Source of the DNA: Porites lobata | Lineage: Eukaryota > Cnidaria > Anthozoa > Scleractinia > Poritidae | Reading direction: 5' to 3' | Length of the DNA: 64,000 nucleotides | Assembly: GCA_942486035.1 (NCBI GenBank) | Contig: CALNXK010000130.1 | Span: 721,501 to 785,500 of the forward strand | Shown: one piece after another, positions 47,001 to 57,204 of the stretch | Numbering within the stretch: position 1 is the first letter of the stretch | How the letters are laid out: each line of letters begins with the position of its first letter | Made by a program: the position numbers and the translations under genes | The notes under the pieces: model-generated | What the model was told of the DNA's origin: nothing | The model's database searches: none | The model's input: only the letters and a program-made list of their open reading frames with translations

Positions 47001-49272
47001 TCTAGAAAAAAATAACGTGGAGTACCTGCAATTTGCCTTCCGGTGGATGAACAATTTGTTAATGCGAGAAATGCCGCTCAGATCTACGATACGACTCTGG
47101 GATACATACTTGGTTTGTACCGTGGTTTCTTTTGGATGTTAAAAGTACTTTCGTAAATGCTTTGGTTTTCTGTTGTTCGCTTTGTGATTGGCTTAAAAAT
47201 CACGCGCCTTTTTCTCGATTTTTTCTCGACCAATCAGATGTAAAACCGCAAGAAATTGTGACGTGCTCACACCACACGGGTTTTCTCGCGCTCGGTAGCA
47301 GCTGCATGTACATGTATTTGAATGCGATTGGCTCATTTAAATGCTTGGGTATTTTTGATTGGCCAGAGGGTAACTCTGCGTTTGGATGGTTTTGCGTCAC
47401 AAAGACGTATATGTATACACACGAATGAACCGATCAGAATTTGACGCAAATTTATGTACCTGCTACCAAGTTCACCCTAGGAAAATAAGTTTTGGACTCA
47501 CTTTTGATTGGTTAAGGAAATACGGCGATGCAGTTTGACACTCAACAAAAGCAGCAACCCGAGGGACACTTAAACTGAAAAATTACCTTCACTGCTTTGT
47601 TGAAATCATTCTGTAATTAAGAGGAACTTTTTTTTACATTGGTAAACACTTATGACTCCTGAAGTGTGTAACAGGGAAGAAGAAAACTTACTAAGCATGT
47701 CTGGGCCATTTTTTTAATCATGTACAATAGGAACGCATGCCAAATCATTTCTCTGTCTTGTTTCTCTTGATTTCATAGGGCAAAAAAGTAATTTTTTTTA
47801 TTTTATTTTACCAGTCTGTAGAAAATGGATTTGCATCTTTTCATCTGTACGTTTGTGCGGCGTTCCTGAAGAATTTTTCTCAAGAAATTATACAAGAAAA
47901 TGATTTTCAGGTTTGTTTGTTTGTTTGTATTTCACTTGTTCGCATTTTGTACTTGTCACGTTGCAAGACGTCTTTTTCTCGATTGCATATTATAGGGAGC
48001 TTAATCAACTGCGACGACGACGACAACTTCGAAAAACAATAAGTTTAATGATCAAAATAACAGCTCTGCACGTGCATCACACTTTTTAGTACATTTCTTT
48101 GACGTTCACCTCACGACTACGACATGAAACCTCCTAATTTGACGTTTTATGGAGGACGTGGACATACGACGACGAATTTTCCTTCCTCTTTTTGAACTTG
48201 AATAAAATCCTTAAGAATTCAGCTCCAGGAATAGTCGCCTGCATTTGACATATTGAGCTGGTCCAAATAGACGCGATTAAGTTTGAAAAAAGGCAAATTC
48301 ATTTTTTTAGCGACTTTTTCACTGCCGTCGTCGTCGTGCTGTAGTAGGGAGTTTAAGATCCAACGACGCGGACGACGACAAGAACGTCAAAAAAACAATA
48401 GGTTTTATAAACAAAACAACAGCTTTGCACGTGCATCACACGTTTTTTGTACATTTCTTTCCCGTTTTTGCACGAATACGACGTGAAAATGCCTAATTTC
48501 GTGCTTTATAGAGGACGTAAACAAGCAACGACGAAATTTTATTTCTCTTTCTGAGCTTGGATATGGTCCCTTGAAATTCAGCTTCAGGAGGGTTCGCCTA
48601 CATTTGACAAAGTAATTGGGTACGAATAATCGCTATAAAGACTGAAAAAAAGCAAACACACTCTTTTAAGCGACGTTCTCGCGGCCGTCGCGTCGTTGGA
48701 TCTTAAAGTCCCTAATCACATTTCACAGCGAGGGCAACGTGCGCAAAATCGGGATATGCTCTCACAACTTGCTTCTTGCATGTGCCCCTTGGGTATCGCC
48801 TGCACAATCGATTTGATTTGCTAGGTGAAATTTGTTTGTACTCCAAGTATACTAACGCAATGGCTTTAAAACAAGACGGCGTGCATTTCACTCCTTGTCC
48901 TAAACACGATCATAAAATTGAGGGTGGGTATGTAATTTAGAATTTTTTTTTCCTAAACACTTATACCCAAATATGGTCGAGTACCCCTCCCCCCGGGTTT
49001 ACCCGATCCCCTCACCAAGAACATAACATCCCAGCTCTCAAACTCGGTAACTCGGTGATCGACCTCAAAAATCGCCTGGGACTTTGAACAGTCAAAGTCA
49101 TAGTTGATCTTATACTTCATTCCCTTTCTGTCACCAGGGCTTAATGCTGTTACTACAGAATTTACCAACAAGCAACTGGGATGATCAGCAAATCAGTCTC
49201 TTGCTAGCGGAGGCTTACAGACTTGAGTACATGTTTAAAGACGCTCCTAAGCATTTACAGCACGTCTCATGA
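41052..49272 (+). CDS. TBC1D22: TBC1D22-type Rab GTPase-activating protein, 13 coding exons
   Basis: Exons: 41052-41212, 41290-41364, 42854-43128, 43701-43877, 43951-44021, 44466-44594, 44686-44751, 45532-45646, 45883-45989, 46219-46294, 46985-47112, 47815-47910, 49138-49272. The 1611 nt encode 536 aa (human A/B forms about 505-517); all phases agree. The N-terminus has the family's FWKR..(S/K)LPG signature and an SFQEFNNETSDAW acidic segment, then a Pro-rich linker. The TBC domain is about residues 235-465, with both catalytic fingers: IHIDIPR (Arg303) and GYVQG (Gln338). Also conserved are ADSFWCMSKLLDGIQDNYTFAQPG and FAFRWMNNLLMRE. The domain accelerates GTP hydrolysis by a Rab; mammalian TBC1D22 proteins are Golgi-associated through ACBD3/14-3-3 contacts. 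Single copy here, so A versus B cannot be assigned. The ATG at 41052 is the first in frame. One intron (after 43877) has a GC donor. Confidence 0.95.
43877..43950 (+). other. GC-AG intron in TBC1D22
   Basis: The exon ends ACCGATCTAG and the intron begins GCAAGAATAT. The next exon begins at 43951 after ACATTTTCAG and restores the conserved TDLEAIRKLSW reading in phase 1. No GT donor nearby keeps the frame. The intron is only 73 bases. Confidence 0.75.
46665..46955. mobile_element. MITE of the GGGAGCTTAAG family, copy 1
   Basis: Left GGGAGCTTAAGCAAGAAACG and right GTCGTTGTTGCTTAAGCTC are inverted. The interior has the family's ACGACGTGAAAATACCTAATTTCACG block. In the TBC1D22 intron before exon 46985. 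Confidence 0.7.
47180..47520. repeat. CCAAT-studded dispersed repeat, copy 3
   Basis: GTGATTGGCTTA, GACCAATCAGA, GCGATTGGCTCA, TTGATTGGCCAG and TTGATTGGTTAAG occur every 40-100 bases. In a TBC1D22 intron; related to 36553 and 37655. Confidence 0.55.
47993..48343. mobile_element. MITE of the GGGAGCTTAA family, copy 2
   Basis: It begins TAGGGAGCTTAATCAACTGC followed by (GAC)n. It ends in CTGCCGTCGTCGTCGTGC and abuts copy 3 directly. The interior shares GTGCATCACACTTTTTAGTAC and ACGACATGAAA..TCCTAATTTGACG with the other copies. Confidence 0.75.
48344..48714. mobile_element. MITE of the GGGAGCTTAA family, copy 3
   Basis: TAGGGAGTTTAAGATCCAACGACGC at the left is exactly mirrored by GCGTCGTTGGATCTTAAAGTCCCTA at the right, with TA at both borders. 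It lies head-to-tail with copy 2 in the last TBC1D22 intron. Confidence 0.85.
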
Positions 49273-50360
49273 ATGAATCAGTCCATTATATAATGTAAAT
49301 GCAGGAAACACGTTCATTTAACATCGTTCTCCGCTTGCGTGACAAGCGACATGAGTAAGCGCAGCGCTTCATTGTGGTGTAACGGTAGTTCGTGCTCAAA
49401 GCAAGAAAAATACGCATGCGCAGTAACGTTGCACATTTGCGCTTTTGACACTGGTTCTCGTAAATGATGAATGAGAGAAACAAGTGTCCGTGAGGGTTAA
49501 CGTTCACGTGAATTGTTTCTCGTTTGCGCTTGAGCTTGTCACGCAAGTGCGATGGATTTAGGCGTATTCGTTCACAGTCGATCTCGTTACCAAAAGCCGC
49601 TCGTTTCAACGAACCGAAAGTCTTGAAACCGTTTCAGTTGGTATCATGTGTTTAAACAAATCAATTGGTAATACCAAAAGGTGACTCACAATAGGCTGAA
49701 AAAATGAGTTGGTGGTTGAAGCTTGTAAACATACATTCTTTGAAGGAAGCAGTTCGTACTGGGGCGAATCAACGTACCTCTGGTCACAAGGAAGCAGTTC
49801 ATACTGGGGCAAATCAACCTACTTCTGGTTACGATGTGTCAGTCTGAGAGGAATCTGTGTAGTTAAATTGTTTAAAAGTATTCTTTCAACGTATAAATTC
49901 AACTCATGGTTTCGCATACACGTATTGACCAATCAGACGAACTGCAGAACATCACGTGATATTTTAAGACCACGTCAGACGTGGTGCTAACGTAAACTAG
50001 TTTGACGTCGCAGTTACAAAGGACTTGTGGGATTAAGGCTTTTTCTGTATATATTCCTTTAGAATAAGAGAATACTTAAGGCACCACGAAAGGTCTCTTT
50101 TCTTTTGTCAGGATCATATAATAGAGAGTGCGTGGAAATCTCTTGGCTCGATTTCCGCCGTCTCCCGGGTCAGGTCTTTGATCCTCCCCGAAGAAAGAGG
50201 GGGTCACTTGATTCCATCCACCAAACTGACATCCTCCTCTCACAAGACATTTCACTTTTCTTATATGAAAGTTCTTGATGAAATGTTCATAAAAGTCAAA
50301 GTGTCTTCAATTTTTCTTCCCGAGGATTGAATGACGAATACCTGTTTGATTTAAATATAT

Positions 50361-50397
50361 AACCCTAACCCTAACCCTAACCCTAACCCTAACCCTA
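50361..50397. repeat. Interstitial telomeric repeat (CCCTAA)6
   Basis: Six consecutive AACCCT units, i.e. TTAGGG on the minus strand, the canonical metazoan telomere unit, flanked by unique-looking AT-rich sequence. Confidence 0.95.
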
Positions 50398-51213
50398 CTT
50401 TGTGTACGAATCATTAATGTGTCAACGTCAGTTTGGAGGATGGAATTAAGTGTAGGCCGAAGAAAGATGGGGGATGAGTGCGGGCTCATTTTCCCGAACA
50501 GCGGCTGGTAATCGAGCCTAGGAAATCTAGTCTGAGAAAACTGAGGGGTAGAGCATTGGATGAGGGATAAATAAGACAATTGTTTACGTAGAGCATGTGA
50601 ACGCGTATGATGTGAAAAAAAAAGAAAGAAAAACTGTATTTTTGTAAACAACACAAATGACTTTAAAATTTTAATCCTGTTATAGACTCCTCCTGGCTTC
50701 AAAATTGACGTCTTCAATGTTCTTCCGCGGATAATCCTTCGACTTGAATTCTATTGTCTACATGAAAACTATGGAACTCGTGTATAATTTAAATCGCCTG
50801 TGGCGAACACAGAGCGTGTAACAGAGGGACAGAGTTTTTTTTTTTGAAATTCTTCTTTTAGGTTCCAAATATGTCAAATAGGTTTTTATTTAACCACTGT
50901 ATGAAAAGAAATCTGGTCAAATTGTAGTGACACATTAAAAAGCGAATTCCTTAAGTCAGTATATTTGATTTGAGGTCTGTGCAACTCTTAATTCCCTGGT
51001 TGTTCTGTGTCTTCGCCAAACGTAATTTTCTTGTAGCAGGTGTGGCCCGGAACCAAGATATCCCTTTTTGCTTGTTTTACGTATTCAGCGTTTATCAACT
51101 CTCCATTTTGCGGGTGCAGCAACGCTTTGGACGAGGCTCTTGGGATAAAATGTCATGCAATGATCGATTACGTTGGAGTTTCTTTAGTTTATCTTGGTAG
51201 TTTTAATTCTTAC

Positions 51214-51330
51214 AGACTGCGAGCATTCTCTCACTTTTCTTTTGTGTCACTGCAAGAGATCGGGAGCACGTGTGAGGGGCGAGCGGCGAAGCCCCATCAT
51301 TTCACTCTTTCGCTCGCCGAGCGTAGTTCC
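51214..51330. repeat. Half-copy of the GTAGACTRCGAGCAGTCTC family
   Basis: ACAGACTGCGAGCATTCTCTC followed by the CpG-rich GAGCGGCGAAGCCCC segment also seen at 34389-34565 and 60698-60800. Confidence 0.6.
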
Positions 51331-52879
51331 GAGGAAAGAACCATGACGAACGACCGCTTACCGTCTGTGGTTCTTATAAGGCCTAATATAATTCGAGACG
51401 ACAGCAGTAAGTCAACTGAGATTAACAGGAAAATCCATATTTTGATAACCTAAGCCGAAAACTTGAAATATGTTTGATTATGCCGAGAGAGGTCTCTCAC
51501 CGTTGATGCTAAATTCGGAGTCAGCTTAAAATGCTGACTCTAAATCCCTTGAGTGTCTCATAAATAAGAGTTAAAAAATAAAAGTCCCAAACTGAAATTT
51601 GTATGAGACTCACGATTAAGAGCCGGAGTAACATGTAAACGTTTTGCCTTAATCATACTATAGGATTTTAACCACTTATTCGAACGTTAGACCCATATTT
51701 TTTATCTGGGTGTCAGACAGGATTGACAACCGACTATGCATGGGTCTTGGAGAATTAAGAAGATTTATACTTATCACACAAAATTAACATGAGACTCGTG
51801 CCAGTAATTACTTTACTGACAAGTAATCTCTGACCCAAACATCACGAAATCGCGAGTTGCACATCCTTTAAATTTATCTCACACTCATATTTCTCAGTAT
51901 CCTTTAAAGTACTTTAAATTTTGAGAGCAAATTAAAAATGTTGTAAATCTCAACCAGTCCATACATAGTCCTCTGAGACAAACAGTGCCCACGGAAAGAG
52001 GCCTCGATGTACCCTCGTATATTTATGGCTTATAAAGCCTTTCTGAGCCGTGAAAAGCGACTTGGAACGGCTTAAACTAATGCCTACATTATGATCCCTG
52101 GCTTTTTAGTAATAAAATCGCTTCTTTTTTATGCAGCACAATCTGGCACTTTCTTAAGTTTGCGATCGAAGCGAAGTGGTGATCATCCAGACACTTCCAG
52201 TCTGTGTCCCCTGTACGTGAAATTGTAGGTTTGATATCTGGAGGCTTTGAATACCAAATTATCCTGCGTGAGGCACGAGCCCAAGAGTAGGAGCTAGTCC
52301 CAGTGCGGGTACTCCGTTACCAGGCTTTAAAAGGGGGAATTTCTAGAACGAGTTAGTGGCTAACTCAAGATTATTGTGTAGAACAATGACTAGAAACGCT
52401 GCCGCACCTACAATACAACATTCCACCCCTATTATTTGTCGAGTGCCTTCAGCCACCCAAGGTCACTCTGGAACTACTAAAAGTCTTAAAGACTCACATA
52501 ACTCAGCGCTAACGTGCGAGAGCAATGTTAACATCCGAATGAAACTTTCATGATTTGCGTCGCCGGCCTTAGCGCTCGCAAAGTGCTTCCCATATTTCCT
52601 AGTATATTTGAAGATGTGAAAGAATTGATCATCTGATAAACTGGGCGGTTTCCCTTGGTTTTTTGAAAGAGTAAGGCTAATACCACTGAGACGACCAAAC
52701 CAAATACAGCTGCAGTCTTTTTTAAGACCTCTTCAAGTCCGCTCCCTCAGGCTGGTGATATTTGCCGGAATGTTTAAAGTCACGCCTACATCTCAATTTT
52801 TTAGAACGTTTTTTCCTATCATGTAATAAATTAAAGGATTTTTATTACTGTACCTATAAGCTCTTTCGAATCAATTGGA

Positions 52880-52993
52880 GTTTCTGGGAAACTGCCCACC
52901 TACCCCTCCCCTAACCCAACATTTTGCACTAACTGGAGAAGTAAGTGTTAATGTTGACTTAGGGGATGGGTAGGTGGGCACTTTCCCAGAAAT
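52880..52993. mobile_element. ~114-bp palindromic MITE (TTTCTGGGAAACTGCCCACC)
   Basis: The left half TTTCTGGGAAACTGCCCACC...CCCTCCCCTAA and the right half TTAGGGGATGGGTAGGTGGGCAC...CCCAGAAA are inverted. A left half-copy sits at 53178-53250. Confidence 0.8.
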
Positions 52994-53177
52994 CTAACTA
53001 TAAATTGTCGATCCGCTCTTTCGACAAGCAGACTATATTCCTTTCTTATTTTTCCCCTTTCCTTTTATTTATTTTTTACTCGTAGTTATCAGACTCAAAA
53101 TAACACTTTATCCGGAATATGTATTAAATGAACACGTATAAAGTCTGATTTTTTCACTGCCCAAAAAGTATTATACG

Positions 53178-53250
53178 TTTCTGGGAAACTGCTCACCTAC
53201 CCCTCTCCTGAGCCAACATTTTGCCTTAAGTGAGAACTTAGTGTTGAATG
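53178..53250. repeat. Half-copy of the 52880 MITE
   Basis: GTTTCTGGGAAACTGCTCACCTACCCCTCTCCTGAGCCAACATTTTGC is a near match to the left half of the neighbouring element, followed by AAGTGAGAACTTAGTGTT. Confidence 0.7.
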
Positions 53251-53281
53251 CATATAATTCAGTATGTTTTTATCACAGGAA

Positions 53282-53395
53282 TAGCCTGTGAACAGGCTCT
53301 CTGTTTGGGGAAAAATAGCGAGGAAAGGGAAGGGAAAGGGCTTTTCGCTTTTCCCTCTTCCCACCCCGCTCGACTAAAGGCCTGTTCACAGGCTA
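53282..53395. mobile_element. Short palindromic MITE with TAGCCTGTGAACAGGC ends
   Basis: TAGCCTGTGAACAGGC (53282-53297) and GCCTGTTCACAGGCTA (53380-53395) are inverted around a G/A- then C/T-rich interior. Same plan as 17035-17158. Confidence 0.75.
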
Positions 53396-55256
53396 GTAAG
53401 GAAAAACAACAACAAAAACAAGCAAAATAGGTTAAATCAAGGATGTTTGTGATTGTTTCCTCTGATTCATGACAAGTAAGCTTTTCTTCTGTTTTTCAAC
53501 TTCTCCCGCAGTTTATTACACTCCGTACTCGCTGAAAAGGTGTCATTTGTTTGTACAGTTTTCAGTTTTTATTGAGACCTCTTTTTCTAATGCTATGTTT
53601 ACTTAGTAACTATTTCTTCAAATTAAACCTAAATCATTTCCGTCCGTGCTGTTTTTTATGAGTTTTGTTTGCTTCTGACGACGGGATTCGCTTCCGTCAC
53701 CGGGCAAAAAAAATCCTAAGATCTCAGAACTGCTTCTAAAAATTCGTGAATAAACTGTATCCATCTATCTATGTACCATTTGTTTGCCTCCATCATCAAT
53801 AATTGATGATGTTTGTAATTATATTCTAAAGCCGTATTCAAACAATGGTAATTTCAGTTTCTTATAAAGGACCAGAGGTTTAAAGGACCGACCGGATAAA
53901 GCTTCCAATCTATGGCAAAGTGAAACACATTACGTAACTTACGTAAGGCCATTGAAAAAAGCAGCCGAAAAGGTTTCTTTTTCTTTTTGGTTTGTTCAAC
54001 GTCCTGCGCAAGGGCTACAAAGGTCAGCTTTCTTTCAGTTGTCACAGTTTATGGCTTTATTTTATCCAGACCCAAGAAGCTGAAAACCACAAAACAGCAC
54101 CTCCCATGCCAGTTCAGTACTCAGTGTGCGTAGAACGCTTGAGGGAGTTTTTTAAAATAGCCCACACATGAGCACGGACCCGGAATAATTAAACGCTCCT
54201 TTCCGTTACCAGTCACGATTCTGACTCTACCGTTAATGTAACCGACTAAAAGGGAACTGGAACTATGAGAAAGCGTGCGACTTAACAAGATGTAATAAAC
54301 TCTGCATTACCTTATACCTTAGTTAACCTTTCTGGATGGGATTATCTGTAAGGAAATCATATGTTGCAGGGAACAACAGTGTCTCCGTGACAGCTTATTA
54401 CTCCCCAACAAATTATCTCTGGCTTATTTACCCAGATAGGCGTGTCCCTATTCACTTGCCGTGCATGTTCACGTAATAACATGGTTTCGAAGAGTCAAGA
54501 TATTTTTTCCATTTTATAATACCAAATTCATCCTTCCGAAGGCTTTATAGGCCGGCAATACATGTGAAGACGACGAAAGCTTACGATGATGATTCGTTGG
54601 ACGTTCGGCTAGCGGAGGCAAAGCGAAGTCTTAACACAGCTGATTTGATTTGACCCGAATTTGACGCTTATTGAAGTAATTATCTTACTCAGCAGACCCG
54701 TACCTCCAACTTTGCATAAATTTGATAGCAGTGTGGATGACTCTTAGAACTCTCGAGCGAGTTCTGCCGAGAAAAACCTTCAGCTAAACGCTGTTCGTTA
54801 GTCCTGTGACCTTTACAATAACATTCATTTCCCAAGCTATTAACTTTGTTATATGTTTACTTTATCCTTGTTTGCTCAAAGAATGAGAATGCCGAAAATT
54901 TCTCGTCTTTTGCCCGGATGAGTGCGCACAGAGATGTTATCAGCCTTTTTTGTCAACTCGACTCCGCGGATATCAGATGCTTCCTGCAGAGATTTTTCCT
55001 TATTTGCTCCCAGCTTTCGTGTCAAGATTAGCGAGAAAGTAGGAATCTCTTGGGCTTACCGTGGTACCGTTAAGCCTTAATATTTGCAGAAAAGGACGTG
55101 GTGGCCTTTAACGTATTCAAGCAAAGTATCCGGCATTTTCATCGATTCTAGTGATACTTTAACGGCTGTTCCGCGAGTTATCTGATAAATTGAGATCAGT
55201 TATTCACCCGCTTGGAAATCAAGGTTAGTTTCTGTTGTCCTCTTTCGCCTCCTGAA

Positions 55257-56912
55257 ATGTCTAACGTGTCGGAAAACGCCACAGGCGTTTCTACGCTCGC
55301 TGGATTCGAAGAACACCTAACTTCGTCAACTCCCGCGGTTCAAGTGGATTTACGCGTTGCAAGATACTGTGTTTTTGGACCAATATTTCTGTTTAGCGTG
55401 ACTGGTAACACTTTGGTTATATTGACTGTGTTGATCTTACGGAAAATGAGAACCGTGCCTATGATCTTCGTCGCCAACTTGGCAGCCTGCGATCTCACTA
55501 CGACCATATCAAGCATAGCATTTGATCTGCCGGAGGTAGAGCTTGGTTTTTGGCCTTATGGTGGGGTTCTGTGCAAGATTATCTGGCCGCTAGCTACGTT
55601 CTCCACTAACGCAGCTGCTTTAACTCTTGTGGCAATATCGATCGATCGCTTCGTCTCTATCATCTGTCCTCTTAATCTGAGGTACCGCATAACGAGAGGC
55701 AAGTGTCTGAAAATGATCCTGGCAATTTACTGCATTTCAGCATTAGCCGTAACACCTTACTCGGTGATTTTGAAGTACAGTGCTTCGCATTTACCCGCCT
55801 GCAAAGAAAACTGGCCCGAGGGATACTATTTGGCTAAAATTTACACGGTATTTTTATTTGCGCTGCAGTACGGACTTCCACTCATCGTCATGTCTGTGAT
55901 TTACACGCGCATTGGTCTAAAACTCTGCAAAAACTCTAGCAAAGCTGCGGCGCTAAGCACCGGTCGTGGCGGAAAATCACGAACTTCATCTACCTCTGGT
56001 AAACTGTATCACAGTGCTTCAGACGCCGCCGAGTATGCACTTCAGAAACGCAAGCGCCAGAATGAAAAAACTGCAAAAATGTTTCTGTTTGTGGTTGTGA
56101 TTTTTTTGGTGTTTATGATGCCACATCAGTTGCTCTGGCTGAGCCACGATTTCTTGTCGCACAGCCAAACGTTTATAGCCTATGAAGAACTGATATCTTT
56201 TGTATGCAGAGCTTTCACTTATGCAAATTCTGTACTAAACCCCATTATTTATGGTGTGTGTAACGGCAACTTTCGAAGAGGTTGTCTGGCGATTGTTAAG
56301 TGCCAGTGCAGTAAGGCCAGTCAGAGAAGTCAGGCAAGAAAACAGAGGACAGAATCCTTCGGCGTTAAGCCAAAGCAAAAGCGATTGAGGTCAGATTCGA
56401 CATTTAGAAGCACGACCACAATGGACTCTGTGACTAGTGCATTGCTAAAAGAAACCAAAGACAACAGAGACCAGCATTTACGGAAGGAAGTTTTAAATAA
56501 AAAGGTTACTGCAAATGGATTTAAAAACTCTGCGCCGAGTTTAAGTAACGGAAGTGCCCCCAGAACAGTGATAAGGGACGAGCAAACATTCAATGAATCG
56601 GCAGTAAGTGACATAAATGCGAATTGTTTTCCTGTGGACAGGCCAATGCAGCACAACTCTGCAAAACCGAATTCTCGAAAATCTCTTTACGAAAATACCT
56701 CTAGAAACGGTGTATTTAACCTGCCAATTGAAACAAAATATGACACGTCTTACTGGCTTAGCGAAACAGAAGCTCTTCTAAACAGGCTCTGTCAAGAACT
56801 AGACGTCGACACGACAGGAGAGAAAGGGGCGCGTTTTTCGCCGCAACGAGATACTTCGCAGGGTCGAGAAAAGTACGCTTACGGGTGTAATGGAAGAGAG
56901 ACTATACTCTAA
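55257..56912 (+). CDS. Class A (rhodopsin-like) GPCR with long cytoplasmic tail, intronless
   Basis: A 551-aa ORF. ATG 55257 is the first in frame. It has seven hydrophobic segments: TM1 38-61 (GN, Asn51 = 1.50), TM2 69-92 (LAACD, Asp79 = 2.50), TM3 106-130, TM4 about 152-174, TM5 193-216 (Pro208), TM6 274-295 (Pro289) and TM7 about 312-334 with NPIIY (328-332). Cys106 and Cys182 can form the TM3-ECL2 disulfide. The short N-terminus has N-glycosylation sites at Asn3 and Asn7 and no signal peptide. The DRY motif is DRF (130-132), and TM6 has FMMP in place of CWxP. ICL3 is basic (KRKRQNEK). The cytoplasmic tail is over 210 residues, Ser/Thr-rich, with a Cys cluster (CQCS, about 349-352) that may be palmitoylated. 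It resembles peptide-receptor-like cnidarian orphans; the ligand is unknown. The single coding exon is common for this group. Confidence 0.88.
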   Translation: MSNVSENATGVSTLAGFEEHLTSSTPAVQVDLRVARYCVFGPIFLFSVTGNTLVILTVLILRKMRTVPMIFVANLAACDLTTTISSIAFDLPEVELGFWPYGGVLCKIIWPLATFSTNAAALTLVAISIDRFVSIICPLNLRYRITRGKCLKMILAIYCISALAVTPYSVILKYSASHLPACKENWPEGYYLAKIYTVFLFALQYGLPLIVMSVIYTRIGLKLCKNSSKAAALSTGRGGKSRTSSTSGKLYHSASDAAEYALQKRKRQNEKTAKMFLFVVVIFLVFMMPHQLLWLSHDFLSHSQTFIAYEELISFVCRAFTYANSVLNPIIYGVCNGNFRRGCLAIVKCQCSKASQRSQARKQRTESFGVKPKQKRLRSDSTFRSTTTMDSVTSALLKETKDNRDQHLRKEVLNKKVTANGFKNSAPSLSNGSAPRTVIRDEQTFNESAVSDINANCFPVDRPMQHNSAKPNSRKSLYENTSRNGVFNLPIETKYDTSYWLSETEALLNRLCQELDVDTTGEKGARFSPQRDTSQGREKYAYGCNGRETIL

Positions 56913-57198
56913 CCTAACGAAAGATAAGTCGATCTATGATTTTTATATTTGCAAAATGAGCGTTTTTGGTCCACTAAAATAAGCATGGTGTAGGAGGGTA
57001 CCGCGTGTTGGGGAGTACGGCGATTATCACTTTTGAGAACATGTCGACGCTATGATTAACCCTTAACCCATGCTTGAAAAAAAAAACCCTGCAACCCTAA
57101 AGTTCGTCTTTTATTTGTTTTAGGCCAGTATCACTCTAAGTATTAAATACAGGAAACAAGGAACGTTTACTTGTGTAAAGACGAAATGAACCGCAAGA

Positions 57199-57204
57199 AA
57201 TAAA
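57199..57204 (+). terminator. Candidate polyadenylation signal of the GPCR gene
   Basis: AATAAA about 290 bases past the GPCR stop codon. Another AATAAA follows near 57310, so the choice is uncertain. Confidence 0.35.

Larger units (their letters stand above)
49273..55256. other. Repeat-bearing intergenic stretch between TBC1D22 and the GPCR
   Basis: It contains the telomeric tract and MITEs listed separately. Several 60-140-codon frames occur (for example 51040-51453 and 52356-52553) but show no recognised domain. A 5' UTR exon of the GPCR could end at the donor-like AATCAAG|GTTAGT near 55224. Confidence 0.5.

Noticed and set aside
50307..50717. 136-codon minus frame containing RVRVRVRV
   Set aside because: The Arg-Val run is a translation of the telomeric repeat.
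51040..51453. 137-codon plus frame
   Set aside because: It passes through the 51214 repeat family, with no domain or splice support.
52356..52553. Ser/Thr-rich 58-65-codon frame after an acceptor-like TTGTGTAG
   Set aside because: Composition is plausible, but there is no partner exon, family match or upstream gene on that strand, so I could not support it.
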